From: Bacillota bacterium
Lineage (GTDB): Bacteria > Bacillota > Clostridia > Acetivibrionales > DSM-1351
Direction of reading: 5' to 3'
Length of the DNA: 64,000 nucleotides
Assembly: GCA_023409265.1 (NCBI GenBank)
Contig: JAEYHZ010000022.1
Span: 124,001-188,000, forward strand
Below the pieces are notes generated by a model. It ran no database searches, was not told the origin of the DNA, and saw only the letters and a list, made by a program, of their open reading frames with translations. Positions 28,262 to 36,562 of this stretch are shown in pieces; within the stretch, counting starts at the first letter, position 1; the number at the start of each line of letters is the position of its first letter. A program made the translations under genes and the position numbers.

Positions 28262-28598
28262 TTTATTACCTCCTTAAAATTTATTGATAAAATTATTAAT
28301 AGAGTACTGATTGTTAAAGTTTACCTATGCAATTTAAAATCGACTGCTGCAATTGAATCCGGTAGGATTGAACGCTTCTGCGAACCGGTAGAAGCTTGAG
28401 TATGAGTGAAAGGGACTAGAGTGAGATAAATTGTAGTTCTGTGATGATATAAAATGTAAGCGCTTATATTTTGATGTAAAAAATTATAGTACCGGGTTTA
28501 AGTACTATTTTTTAATTTCTGTAAATTTTATAATGAAAGTTTGGATACAAATTTATCAAATCAGCAGTGCTGAAGGTTTTAGTATGCTGATTTGGTAC
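28262..28598 (-). promoter_or_regulatory. Promoter and LacI-type operator of the phosphatase-GH8 gene
   Basis: On the minus strand TATAAT (plus 28483-28488) is followed about 17 bases downstream by the palindrome TAAGCGCTTA (28457-28466); the -35 box is weak. The 20 bases 28451-28470 are identical to those around the operator at 33101. The remaining leader of roughly 200 bases to the start codon has no obvious structure beyond a ribosome site (AAGGAGG) just before the ATG. The lacI gene ends at 28599. Confidence 0.75.
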
Positions 28599-29609
28599 TT
28601 ATATATTTAACTTTGGTGCAGCTGTTGACTCCCTTATTACCAGATTGGGGTCCAGCTTAATGGTGTTATATCTTTTAACTTCACCTCTGATGATCTTTAA
28701 AAGAATTTCCGCCCCCATCCGGCCCATTTCTTTTGCAGGCTGCCTGATAGTAGTCAGCCCGGGATGGAAGGAGGAAGCCAGTTCCTGATCATCATAGCCT
28801 ATGACCGATATATCGGCCGGGACTTTGATGTTTTCATTTTTAAAGGCATCAATAACTCCTAAAGCGATATAGTCGTCAGCAGCGAATATTGCTGTAAATT
28901 TATCTAATTTATTTTCGTTAATTAACTGCATGGCTATTTCATAGCCGTGAGCAATTGAAAATTCGCTGCTGTTTATAATGTGGGATTCCAGTCCGGCATC
29001 CTGCATAGCGGCCTTATAACCGGATTCTCTGTCGATACTGGACATATAAAGCTCGGGCCCGCTTATGTGAAGAATACGTTTATGCCCAAGTTCAAGAAGG
29101 TGGCGTGTTGCATCATATCCCCCTTTGTAATTGTTTACGATCACTGAAGGAATCGACGGATGCAGCTTTTGATTATCCAATAATACAAAGGGTATCTTTT
29201 TACCCTTCAAATCAAGAATATACATTTCTTCACAAACGGGGGATACAATCAGCAGACCGTCAACCCTGTCCTGCTGAAAAAGGAAGGGTATATTGTTGTT
29301 TACCTTATTGGGTTGTATCAGGGATAGAGCCAGAAAGTATCCGTTATCCTCAAGGTATTCATTTATGGCACTCAATGCAGAAGACAAAAAAGTATCAGAA
29401 AGGTTATCAATCAGCAGACCAATTGTTCCGGTTCTTCCGCTTGCCAGGCTTCTTGCAGCGGCACTGGGATTGTAATTCAATTCCTTCATCGCCTGTAAAA
29501 CCTTTTGTCTGTTGTTTTCACGAACTGTCTGTGAATTATTGATTACCTTTGAAACTGTAACGATTGATACGCCAGCCTTTTTAGCAACGTCGTATATGTT
29601 ATACTTCAT
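28599..29609 (-). CDS. LacI-family transcriptional repressor
   Basis: N-terminal helix-turn-helix (MKYNIYDVAKKAGVSIVTVS), hinge helix (NPSAAARSLASGRTGTIGLL) and a periplasmic-binding-protein-like effector domain with DRVDGLLIVSP and a C-terminal GAEILLKIIRGE segment; 336 aa, full length. It is the last gene of the importer operon and has a ribosome site AAGGAG. The three TAAGCGCTTA palindromes at 28457, 33028 and 33101 are its likely operators, because LacI-family sites centre on a CG or GCGC step. They also resemble CcpA cre sites, so dual control is possible. The inducer is probably an imported or phosphorylated oligosaccharide. Confidence 0.93.
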   Translation of the reverse strand: MKYNIYDVAKKAGVSIVTVSKVINNSQTVRENNRQKVLQAMKELNYNPSAAARSLASGRTGTIGLLIDNLSDTFLSSALSAINEYLEDNGYFLALSLIQPNKVNNNIPFLFQQDRVDGLLIVSPVCEEMYILDLKGKKIPFVLLDNQKLHPSIPSVIVNNYKGGYDATRHLLELGHKRILHISGPELYMSSIDRESGYKAAMQDAGLESHIINSSEFSIAHGYEIAMQLINENKLDKFTAIFAADDYIALGVIDAFKNENIKVPADISVIGYDDQELASSFHPGLTTIRQPAKEMGRMGAEILLKIIRGEVKRYNTIKLDPNLVIRESTAAPKLNI

Positions 29610-29624
29610 ATCTGTCTCCTTAAA

Positions 29625-29665
29625 GTTATAATGATACAGGTGGCTTATACCTGTATCATTATAAC
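29625..29665 (-). terminator. Intercistronic 17-bp hairpin between binding protein and lacI
   Basis: Perfect stem: plus 29625-29641 pairs with 29649-29665 around a 7-base loop. On the minus strand it follows the binding-protein stop and is followed only by TTTAAGGAG (the lacI ribosome site). It most likely protects the abundant binding-protein mRNA and lowers lacI expression by partial termination. Confidence 0.7.
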
Positions 29666-29683
29666 AAATTTCTTGCGTGTATA

Positions 29684-31057
29684 CTATTTTGAACTCATAT
29701 CTTTAAGTAATTTTGTTACTTTTTCCTGAACTGTGGGAGCAACATCTGCTGCTGGCGACTTACCTGTAAGCAGACATGGATCTGTTTCGTTTTTAACTAT
29801 GGTCCAGATCTGTGAATAGTTGTTTATAAGATGGTTGTAGGATTCTGTTCCGTACTTGATACCGCCTTCATAAACTTTTTTCAGATCTCCCGGATCAATG
29901 TTCGGGAAGAAGCTGCAGTACTTTTCAAAGGCTTTCATATTTGAAGGCGGATTTCCGCCGCTCAAATCAATCATTTTCTCCTGAATATCGGGTTCAAGAT
30001 TAAATTTAATCCATTCATAAGCAGCTTTCGGGTTTTTGCTTCCTTTCAATATAAAGAGCGGATCAACGTACAAAGTATCCCTGATTTTATCATTTCCGCC
30101 ATTGGGTATAGCCGCTACACCAACCTTGAAGGGCAATTCGTTTGTCCCACTCAGTATCCAGGCTCCAGCCGGCTTCATTGCGATTTTACCGCTGGTAAAG
30201 GACTCTCCGCTTTGACCTCCAAGACCTTGGACAATTGAGTCGGTGGGACTGATTTTATCCTTGAACACTAAATCCGAAAGTTTCTGATAAACGTTTATAA
30301 CTTCCTGTGAGTTAAAGTAAACCTCAGATGGATTTCCGCCGTTTGTCCAGGTGTCATCCGAGTAAATCTTTGCTCCGAAATACAACGGCCTCATGTCGGG
30401 CTCGGCCCAGAACCACTCGATTCCGTAAGTGGCTTCGTTCATATCGGAAGAGTTCTTAGTAAGCTTCTTAGCATACTCAATCATCTTATCCCAGGTCCAG
30501 CTCTTATCCTCATAATCAGCAGTAGGATAAGGAACGCCTGCTTTGTCAAACAGGTCTTTGTTATATGCCATAACAGATACATATGTATTTAAAGGAAGTC
30601 CATAATATTTACCGTCTACTTTATAAATGTCTACAATTTCTTTCGGAATTCCAACAGCTACAGGATCATATTTATCAGCCTCAATCATAGGTGTCAGATC
30701 CATAAGCATTCCTTTGTTGTAATATTCCATGAAACCTGCCTGGCCAAAATGCGAGGTCACATCCGGAGGGGTATTACCTGCTATCATGGTCTGGAGCTTC
30801 TGGTCAAACTGGTCATAGGGAGCTGTTACCACTTCAACCTTTACATCTGGGAATTTCTTGTTAAAATCAGGAGTTAATTTTGTTACGTATTCTCTGTCCT
30901 CCTGGTTCAAGGTCAGGTAGGTTAATTTTCCTGAAACACCGTCTTTATCCTGTGATGCTCCGGTTCCGGACCCTCCGCCTCCACAGGCAGAAAGTAATAA
31001 AGTTGAACAAATACAGGCACTTAGGAAAACACTCAGGGTCTTTCTACTTTTCAACAT
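29684..31057 (-). CDS. Sugar-binding lipoprotein of the LacI-controlled CUT1 ABC importer
   Basis: Lipoprotein signal peptide with lipobox LLSAC followed by a Gly-rich spacer, then a family-1 extracellular binding domain (VEVVTAPYDQFDQKLQTM; GLPLNTYVSVMAYNKDLFDKAG; SFTSGKIAMKPAGAW). At 457 aa it is a normal size. It lies downstream of its two permeases. The ligand is probably the product of the secreted GH8 enzyme under the same operator type. Confidence 0.94.
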   Translation of the reverse strand: MLKSRKTLSVFLSACICSTLLLSACGGGGSGTGASQDKDGVSGKLTYLTLNQEDREYVTKLTPDFNKKFPDVKVEVVTAPYDQFDQKLQTMIAGNTPPDVTSHFGQAGFMEYYNKGMLMDLTPMIEADKYDPVAVGIPKEIVDIYKVDGKYYGLPLNTYVSVMAYNKDLFDKAGVPYPTADYEDKSWTWDKMIEYAKKLTKNSSDMNEATYGIEWFWAEPDMRPLYFGAKIYSDDTWTNGGNPSEVYFNSQEVINVYQKLSDLVFKDKISPTDSIVQGLGGQSGESFTSGKIAMKPAGAWILSGTNELPFKVGVAAIPNGGNDKIRDTLYVDPLFILKGSKNPKAAYEWIKFNLEPDIQEKMIDLSGGNPPSNMKAFEKYCSFFPNIDPGDLKKVYEGGIKYGTESYNHLINNYSQIWTIVKNETDPCLLTGKSPAADVAPTVQEKVTKLLKDMSSK

Positions 31058-31188
31058 TTTAAAAATCCTCCTTTTTTATTTTGGAACAGCTAAACAATAA
31101 CCTCCCACGAAAACCGGGTTCTATAATTTACTGTTCCTTATCCATTTATATTATAGAAGTGGTTATTCAACCGGATTAAATAACGCAG

Positions 31189-32061
31189 TTACTTTATTCC
31201 GGTTAAAACAATTCCTTCTACAAAATACTTTTGAGCAATAAAGAACAAAATGAAAATAGGCAGTAAGGAATATATGGAGCCAACCATGATAAGGTTCCAG
31301 GGTATCAGCCTGAAGGCGGAAATCATTCCGCTCATGCCTATGGGAAGAGTAAACTTGCTGTCTGTGTTCAGATATATAACCGGAGTTATAAAATCATTCC
31401 AGGTCCACAGGAACGTAAAAATAGATACTGTAGCCATTGCCGGCTTACAAAGGGGCAGTGCTATATTCCACCAGGTTCGGAACTCGCTGCACCCATCAAT
31501 TTTTGCCGCATCAAATAAATCATTGGGCAGCGAACTGAAAAACTGCTTCAGCATAAAGATCATATAAGCCGAGCCGAAGAAGGAAGGAACTATCAGTGGA
31601 AGAAATGAGTCAACCCAGCCAATATTTCTGAATAATAAATACTGAGGGATTATAAGTGCCGGATAGGGAAGCATCAGAGTACTTAAAAGAATCATAAAGA
31701 GGAAGTTTTTCTCCTTTGCCTTATAGCGTGCAAAGCCAAAGGAAACCAGGGAAGAGGAAAGCAGGGTCCCTATCAGTACAAGGACGGCAACGAAAATACT
31801 GTTAAAAAAGTATGTCCCAAATGAGATTTTGCTAAATATCAGCTTAAAGTTTTCTATATGAATTTCGTTTGGAATTATGGTGGGAGGAACTCTGCGTATT
31901 TCAATGTTGCTTTTTAAAGCAGTAGATATCATATAAAATATTGGAAGCAGCATAATTAATGTAACGACGAGCAAAACCGCAACGGAAATATAGCGGCCAA
32001 CAATTGATTTCTTTCCTGGTATATATGCTGCCTTTTTCTTGGAGAATAACGCGCTGTTCAT
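31189..32061 (-). CDS. CUT1 ABC importer permease (MalG-like)
   Basis: 290-residue permease with six predicted membrane helices and the EAA loop DAAKIDGCSEFRTWW..LPL that contacts the ATPase, ending GIVLTGIK as is usual for MalG-type subunits. It overlaps the preceding permease by one base. No ATPase gene is linked, so a shared MsmX/UgpC-type ATPase encoded elsewhere is presumed. Confidence 0.95.
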   Translation of the reverse strand: MNSALFSKKKAAYIPGKKSIVGRYISVAVLLVVTLIMLLPIFYMISTALKSNIEIRRVPPTIIPNEIHIENFKLIFSKISFGTYFFNSIFVAVLVLIGTLLSSSLVSFGFARYKAKEKNFLFMILLSTLMLPYPALIIPQYLLFRNIGWVDSFLPLIVPSFFGSAYMIFMLKQFFSSLPNDLFDAAKIDGCSEFRTWWNIALPLCKPAMATVSIFTFLWTWNDFITPVIYLNTDSKFTLPIGMSGMISAFRLIPWNLIMVGSIYSLLPIFILFFIAQKYFVEGIVLTGIK

Positions 32062-32954
32062 TAATTCTGCCCCCCTTCGTAATAAACGTATTTATCGGAT
32101 AATTTCAAAATCAAATAAGTCAGAACCATTACGGTAATCAGCAATAGCCAGCCCAAAGCCGAGGCATAGCCGATTTTGTAATTTTTGAAAGCATTGGTAT
32201 AAAGGTTGAATACATAAAAATAGGTTGCGTAGTGAGGTCCGCCGTTCCTGGTCATAACGACAGCCTGCGTAAAGGTCTGGAATGAATCGATAATGCCCAT
32301 TATGAACTGGAAAAGTATGATAGGGGAAATCATGGGTAAAGTAATAACTTTTAACTGCTGCCATTTGCTTGCACCATCAAGGACAGCAGCCTCCTGAAGG
32401 GAAGCCGGGACTCCCTGAAGCGCCGCCAGAAACACTACCATCCCGCTTCCAGTCAGCCACAGGCTCATCAGAATCAATGCCGGTATGGCCCAGTTTTCAT
32501 CCATTAACCACATTGGACCATCTATTCCAAGTAAAGATAATAAATAGTTTAAAAGTCCAAAATCTGAATTGAATATCCATAGCCAGAGAAGGGACATAAC
32601 AACACCCGAGACCATGCTTGGCAAATATAATGAGGTTCTGAAGAAACCCATAAACGGCACCTTTTGATTTAGCAGTAACGCAAGAGCAAGTGATAATACA
32701 AGCTGGATTGGCACACTTAAAAAAGTGTAGTAAAGCGTAACTTTTATAGATTTGAAAAACAGGTCATCATTTATCAGATTGGCATAATTCTTTAATCCGA
32801 TAAGCTTGGGCGGATCGATAATATTATAATCTGTAAAACTATAAAAAAATGACGAGAGAATCGGATACAGCGTAAAAACCAGGAAGCCTATTATCCATGG
32901 GGATAGGAATATGTACAGATTTAGTCTTTGACGATGGTTCTCGTTCAATTTCAC
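32061..32954 (-). CDS. CUT1 ABC importer permease (MalF/LacF-like), first gene of the operon
   Basis: 297-residue permease, six membrane helices, EAA loop EAAVLDGASKWQQLK..LPM, N-terminal HRQRLNLYIFLSPWIIGFL typical of UgpA/LacF-type subunits. It is the promoter-proximal gene; the promoter and operator are at 33028-33073. Confidence 0.95.
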   Translation of the reverse strand: MKLNENHRQRLNLYIFLSPWIIGFLVFTLYPILSSFFYSFTDYNIIDPPKLIGLKNYANLINDDLFFKSIKVTLYYTFLSVPIQLVLSLALALLLNQKVPFMGFFRTSLYLPSMVSGVVMSLLWLWIFNSDFGLLNYLLSLLGIDGPMWLMDENWAIPALILMSLWLTGSGMVVFLAALQGVPASLQEAAVLDGASKWQQLKVITLPMISPIILFQFIMGIIDSFQTFTQAVVMTRNGGPHYATYFYVFNLYTNAFKNYKIGYASALGWLLLITVMVLTYLILKLSDKYVYYEGGQN

Positions 32955-33027
32955 TAATATCAGTCCTTTCTCAGTAAATGTGTATTAAACCTAAGGGAAA
33001 AGAAGCTGGCGTATAGAGAATAAAGTT

Positions 33028-33073
33028 TAAGCGCTTATATTTTTATTATATGTTACCAGCGGGAAAATTGCAA
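33028..33073 (-). promoter_or_regulatory. Leftward promoter with LacI-type operator over the start site
   Basis: On the minus strand TTGCAA (plus 33068-33073), a 17-base spacer, TATAAT (plus 33045-33050). The palindrome TAAGCGCTTA (33028-33037) covers the predicted transcription start, a classic repressor position. Confidence 0.85.
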
Positions 33074-33100
33074 TTACCAATTTTACAAAATTTAAAAATG

Positions 33101-33141
33101 TAAGCGCTTATATTGTTTTTTAAAATTTGTTATGCTAATAT
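33101..33141 (+). promoter_or_regulatory. Rightward promoter with LacI-type operator beside the -35 box
   Basis: TAAGCGCTTA (33101-33110) directly precedes TTGTTT (33113-33118), a 17-base spacer and TAATAT (33136-33141), driving the GH4-kinase operon. The operator is 73 bases from the divergent one, about seven helical turns, so a looped repressor is possible. Confidence 0.75.
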
Positions 33142-33209
33142 GTTTATGAGAAGAGCTGATACGTAGATTGAATATTCCAGTATTTATACCTTGAAAGGAG
33201 ATTGGATCT

Positions 33210-34529
33210 ATGGAAGAATTGAAATTTGTAATAATCGGAGGAGGAAGCAGTTATACACCCGAACTTATTGAAGGATTGATAGAAAGACACCGTACACTCA
33301 AGGCGTCGGAGGTTGTTCTTGTGGACATTCCGGAAGGTGCTGAGAAACTACATATAATTAAAGAACTGTCAGAAAGAATGGTTAAAAGAAGCGGCATTGA
33401 TATGAAAATATCAGCAGTTGTGGACAGGAGACAAGCACTGGACGGCGCTGATTATGTAATAACACAATTCAGAGTCGGAGGATTGGACGCACGTTCCTCT
33501 GATGAAAAAATACCGCTGAAATATGATACTGTGGGACAGGAAACTACCGGACCCGGCGGCTTTACAAAGGCCCTTAGAACGGTACCTGTTATATTGGAAA
33601 TTGCACATGACATGGAGGAACTGTGCCCTGATGCCTGGCTGATTAATTTCGCAAATCCATCCGGAATTCTGACTGAAGCTGTAAATAATCATACATCAAT
33701 AAAATGTATTGGCCTGTGCAATGTACCGATAAATATGGAAAGATATGTTGCAGAGCAGCTGAAGACTTCAGTTGAACGGATCTATTGTGAATTTGTAGGA
33801 TTAAATCACTTATCCTGGATTAAAAAAATATACGTGGATGGGATGGATAAAACTGATGCGTTGTTCAAACAGCCCTTGTTCCAGGAAAGTATTTTAAAAA
33901 ACATACCTGCCGTAAAAGGGAGCAGGGAGCTTATAAATATATTGAAACTAATACCCTCACCATATCTGGATTACTATTATTTTGAAAAAGAGATGGTAAG
34001 GGAGGAAAAGGAAGCACTGGAAAAAGGTCTGGGAACAAGAGCCGATAAGGTTAAGCAGGTGGAAAAGGAACTGTTTGATATCTATAAGGATCCCGGCCTG
34101 AATATAAAGCCGCAGCAATTATCCGAAAGAGGGGGCTCGCTGTATTCTGAAGCGGCTTTATCCCTGATTGAGAGTATTCATAATGACAGGGGCGCGATAC
34201 ACGTTGTAAACGTATCGAATAAGGGAGCCATTTCCGATTTGTCAGAGGATTCCGTTATTGAAACCAATTGTATTATCAATAAATCAGGCGCTCATCCTAT
34301 TGCTTCAGGAAGACTGCCCCAGGTAATCAGGTCACTTGTAATTGCTGTAAAGCAATATGAAAAGTACACCATCACTGCTGCTGTCAGCGGGGACAGAGAA
34401 GCCGCCTTCAAGGCTCTTCTGAATCACCCTCTTGTACACGGTGCTGGTGTTGCCCAGCAGCTGCTGGATGAATTGCTTGAAGCAAATAAAAAGTTTTTGC
34501 CCATCTTTTTTGGGGGGGTGAAATCATGA
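33210..34529 (+). CDS. Family 4 glycosidase (6-phospho-beta-glucosidase-like)
   Basis: NAD- and metal-dependent GH4 enzyme. The Rossmann start KFVIIGGGSSYTPEL binds NAD; Cys170 in LCNVP and His200 in GLNHLSW are the metal ligands; 439 aa is typical of the LicH/CelF group. Family members cleave phosphorylated disaccharides by an oxidation-elimination mechanism. Here no PTS is linked; instead the next gene encodes a sugar kinase and the divergent operon an ABC importer. So the phosphate is probably added in the cytoplasm, or the enzyme acts on an unphosphorylated substrate. Ribosome site AAAGGAG. Its stop overlaps the kinase ATG. Confidence 0.93.
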   Translation: MEELKFVIIGGGSSYTPELIEGLIERHRTLKASEVVLVDIPEGAEKLHIIKELSERMVKRSGIDMKISAVVDRRQALDGADYVITQFRVGGLDARSSDEKIPLKYDTVGQETTGPGGFTKALRTVPVILEIAHDMEELCPDAWLINFANPSGILTEAVNNHTSIKCIGLCNVPINMERYVAEQLKTSVERIYCEFVGLNHLSWIKKIYVDGMDKTDALFKQPLFQESILKNIPAVKGSRELINILKLIPSPYLDYYYFEKEMVREEKEALEKGLGTRADKVKQVEKELFDIYKDPGLNIKPQQLSERGGSLYSEAALSLIESIHNDRGAIHVVNVSNKGAISDLSEDSVIETNCIINKSGAHPIASGRLPQVIRSLVIAVKQYEKYTITAAVSGDREAAFKALLNHPLVHGAGVAQQLLDELLEANKKFLPIFFGGVKS

Positions 34530-35509
34530 GTTATGTAGCAGCGATTGACGGAGGTGCCACCAAAACAAGATGCCTGATAGGTGATTTAAACGGTAATATA
34601 CTGGGCGACTATACCCTTGGAGCCTCGAATCACCAGACAGCCGGCCCGGAACAGGCAAGAGAAATCCTTGAAAATGTATATCTCAAGGCGCTTGAACAGG
34701 CTCAATTAACAAATAATGAAATCAAATTTGCATATCTGGGTTTGTCGGGAGCAGACCTTCCTTCAGATTTTAATTTATTAAATAAATTTTGTATTGATAT
34801 TTTTAAAGAAATACCGTTCAAGGTTGTAAATGATGCCTGGATTGCGATGAGAAGCGGACTCAAAGGTACCTGGGGTGCCATATCAATTTGCGGAACCGGG
34901 TCAAATTCAGCAGCCTGCAGTCCGGACGGCCGAGCAAATATTTTAAGTGCCCTCAGCTATGAGCTGGGCAATTACGGCGGCGGAGGACATATAGCTGAAA
35001 AAGCTCTCCATTATGCTTTCAGAGCCCATGAAGGTACCGGTGGTGAAACGGCACTTGTCAAAGAACTTCCGGCGCTTTTGGGAACGGATGATATGGACGA
35101 TCTGTTGACTAAATTCTATCCCAAAAGGCTAATCGATGAGGAAGATATAAAGAAGATATCCCCATTGGTTTTCGCTCTGGCGAATAAAAGAGACAGGGTT
35201 TGTCAGAAAATCCTTATGGATATGGGCCATGTGCTTGGTGAGATGACAGCCGGAGTAATTAAAAAGGTGGGAATGGAAAACCTTAAAGTGCCGGTTGTGC
35301 TGGGAGGCAGTGTCTACAGGGGAGATAACCCGCTGCTTATAGATGAATTGACCACAACTGTACACAGGGAGGTACCGGATGCATATTTTATTGTACCTGT
35401 ACTGCCTCCCGCAGCGGGAGCCTATCTTTCAGCACTGGATTCAGTGGGTGTGACTCCCGGTACCGATTTATATGATAAGCTTGAAAAATATTTCATTGAA
35501 AAACAGTAA
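34526..35509 (+). CDS. BadF/BadG-family sugar kinase (N-acetylglucosamine kinase-like)
   Basis: ASKHA-fold kinase: phosphate-1 motif AIDGGATKTRCLIGD at the N-terminus, ICGTGSNSAA (phosphate-2), LGNYGGGGHIAEKAL and adenosine motif VVLGGSVYRGDN; 327 aa. The closest characterised relatives phosphorylate GlcNAc or glucosamine. It is translationally coupled (ATGA) to the GH4 glycosidase, which needs 6-phosphorylated substrates. It may therefore phosphorylate the imported di- or oligosaccharide before hydrolysis, or the released amino sugar after it. Together with the secreted GH8 (a family that includes chitosanases) this suggests chitosan- or glucosamine-containing substrates. Confidence 0.88.
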   Translation: MSYVAAIDGGATKTRCLIGDLNGNILGDYTLGASNHQTAGPEQAREILENVYLKALEQAQLTNNEIKFAYLGLSGADLPSDFNLLNKFCIDIFKEIPFKVVNDAWIAMRSGLKGTWGAISICGTGSNSAACSPDGRANILSALSYELGNYGGGGHIAEKALHYAFRAHEGTGGETALVKELPALLGTDDMDDLLTKFYPKRLIDEEDIKKISPLVFALANKRDRVCQKILMDMGHVLGEMTAGVIKKVGMENLKVPVVLGGSVYRGDNPLLIDELTTTVHREVPDAYFIVPVLPPAAGAYLSALDSVGVTPGTDLYDKLEKYFIEKQ

Positions 35510-35528
35510 GCAAGGGGAGGGACCTCTG

Positions 35529-36422
35529 TTAGCTGTTATTTCTGTGAAGCCTGTGATATGCCCTTCGGTAGTTCCGAGGGGTTATTTTTTCATATTGCTT
35601 GAAAAGTCTCAGGAAATACTTGTCATCAGCAAATCCTAATTCTGAAGCTATTTCCTTGATATTTTTGTCTGACTGGATGAGCAGCTCACGAGCTTTTGAT
35701 ATTTTCAATTTATTTATATATTCCTGCATGCTCATTCCCATATGCTTTTTAAAATAGCGGGCCAGATACTCTTTAGTATAATTGAATTGATGGGCGACAG
35801 TCTTCAGTGAAATATGACCGTCATAATGTGTATTAATCCATTCGGTAATTCTTGAAAGGTTCTCCTTTTGAAAAATAGCTTTTTTTGCGTCTGAGGTTTC
35901 ACATAAAGTTTGCTCTGTCAGCTCTATAGCTAACGAAGTCAGTATATAATTCATACCCTGCCTTGTATAATACCCCGATTGTGAAACATGCAGCAGCTGA
36001 TGAAACAGAATACTGAGTCTTTCCAGATTGGAGGGGCGAAAAAATGCAGGTAAAAGGATTTTGTCCTCAAAGCCTGTAAAATAGGGATTGTTGTTTGCAA
36101 GTTTTATTTCTTCCTGCGCCTCCTTTTCATTTAGAATTGCCGGTTCATCATTGCAATAAAAATGCAGCCAAAAGAAAGAGGTACCTTTTGCAGAGAAAGC
36201 GTATCCCTTGTGCGGGTGACCGGGCAGAAGCAAAAGAGAATCTCCTTCCCCCAGGACAAATCTGTCCTCATCCTGCTGAATAAACACATTACCGCGTATC
36301 CCAACAATTATTTCAAAACTGTCTATCACCCGCTCAACATGTTTCCAGGCAGTATCTGCCGTAAAGATTCCCGAGTACAAAAACTGTAAAGGTTTTCTAA
36401 TATCTGCTCTTAAATAATACAT
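35529..36422 (-). CDS. AraC-family transcriptional regulator
   Basis: N-terminal cupin-type effector domain (residues about 15-110; GEGDSLLLLPGHPHKGY) and two C-terminal helix-turn-helix motifs (about 195-290; LKTVAHQFNYTKEYLARYFKK and IKEIASELGFADDKYFLRLFK). 297 aa, complete. The ribosome site is AGGTGGAG. It is divergent from the GH127 gene 140 bases away and probably activates it in response to an arabinose-type sugar. Its 3' end contains the terminator of the oppositely oriented kinase operon. Confidence 0.93.
   Translation of the reverse strand: MYYLRADIRKPLQFLYSGIFTADTAWKHVERVIDSFEIIVGIRGNVFIQQDEDRFVLGEGDSLLLLPGHPHKGYAFSAKGTSFFWLHFYCNDEPAILNEKEAQEEIKLANNNPYFTGFEDKILLPAFFRPSNLERLSILFHQLLHVSQSGYYTRQGMNYILTSLAIELTEQTLCETSDAKKAIFQKENLSRITEWINTHYDGHISLKTVAHQFNYTKEYLARYFKKHMGMSMQEYINKLKISKARELLIQSDKNIKEIASELGFADDKYFLRLFKQYEKITPRNYRRAYHRLHRNNS
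35561..35590 (+). terminator. Terminator of the GH4-kinase operon, inside the convergent AraC gene
   Basis: CCCTTCGG (35561-35568), 5-base loop, CCGAGGGG (35574-35581), then TTATTTTTT. It lies within the last codons of the opposite-strand gene. Confidence 0.8.
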
Positions 36423-36477
36423 GGGTTAATATTCTCCACCTTTTGTGTTTTTTATCTACTTACAATTCGGTTTTTAT

Positions 36478-36513
36478 TTGTCATACTTATATTGTAAAGA
36501 TATTAATGTTTAC
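36478..36513 (+). promoter_or_regulatory. Promoter of the GH127 gene with an inverted repeat
   Basis: TTGTCA (36478-36483), a 17-base spacer, TATTAA (36501-36506). GTAAA (36494-36498) and TTTAC (36509-36513) flank the -10 box and could be an operator. Confidence 0.5.
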
Positions 36514-36562
36514 GGGCAATATATCATTTTATACACCTGATATATAAGGAGCGTGGATTTCA

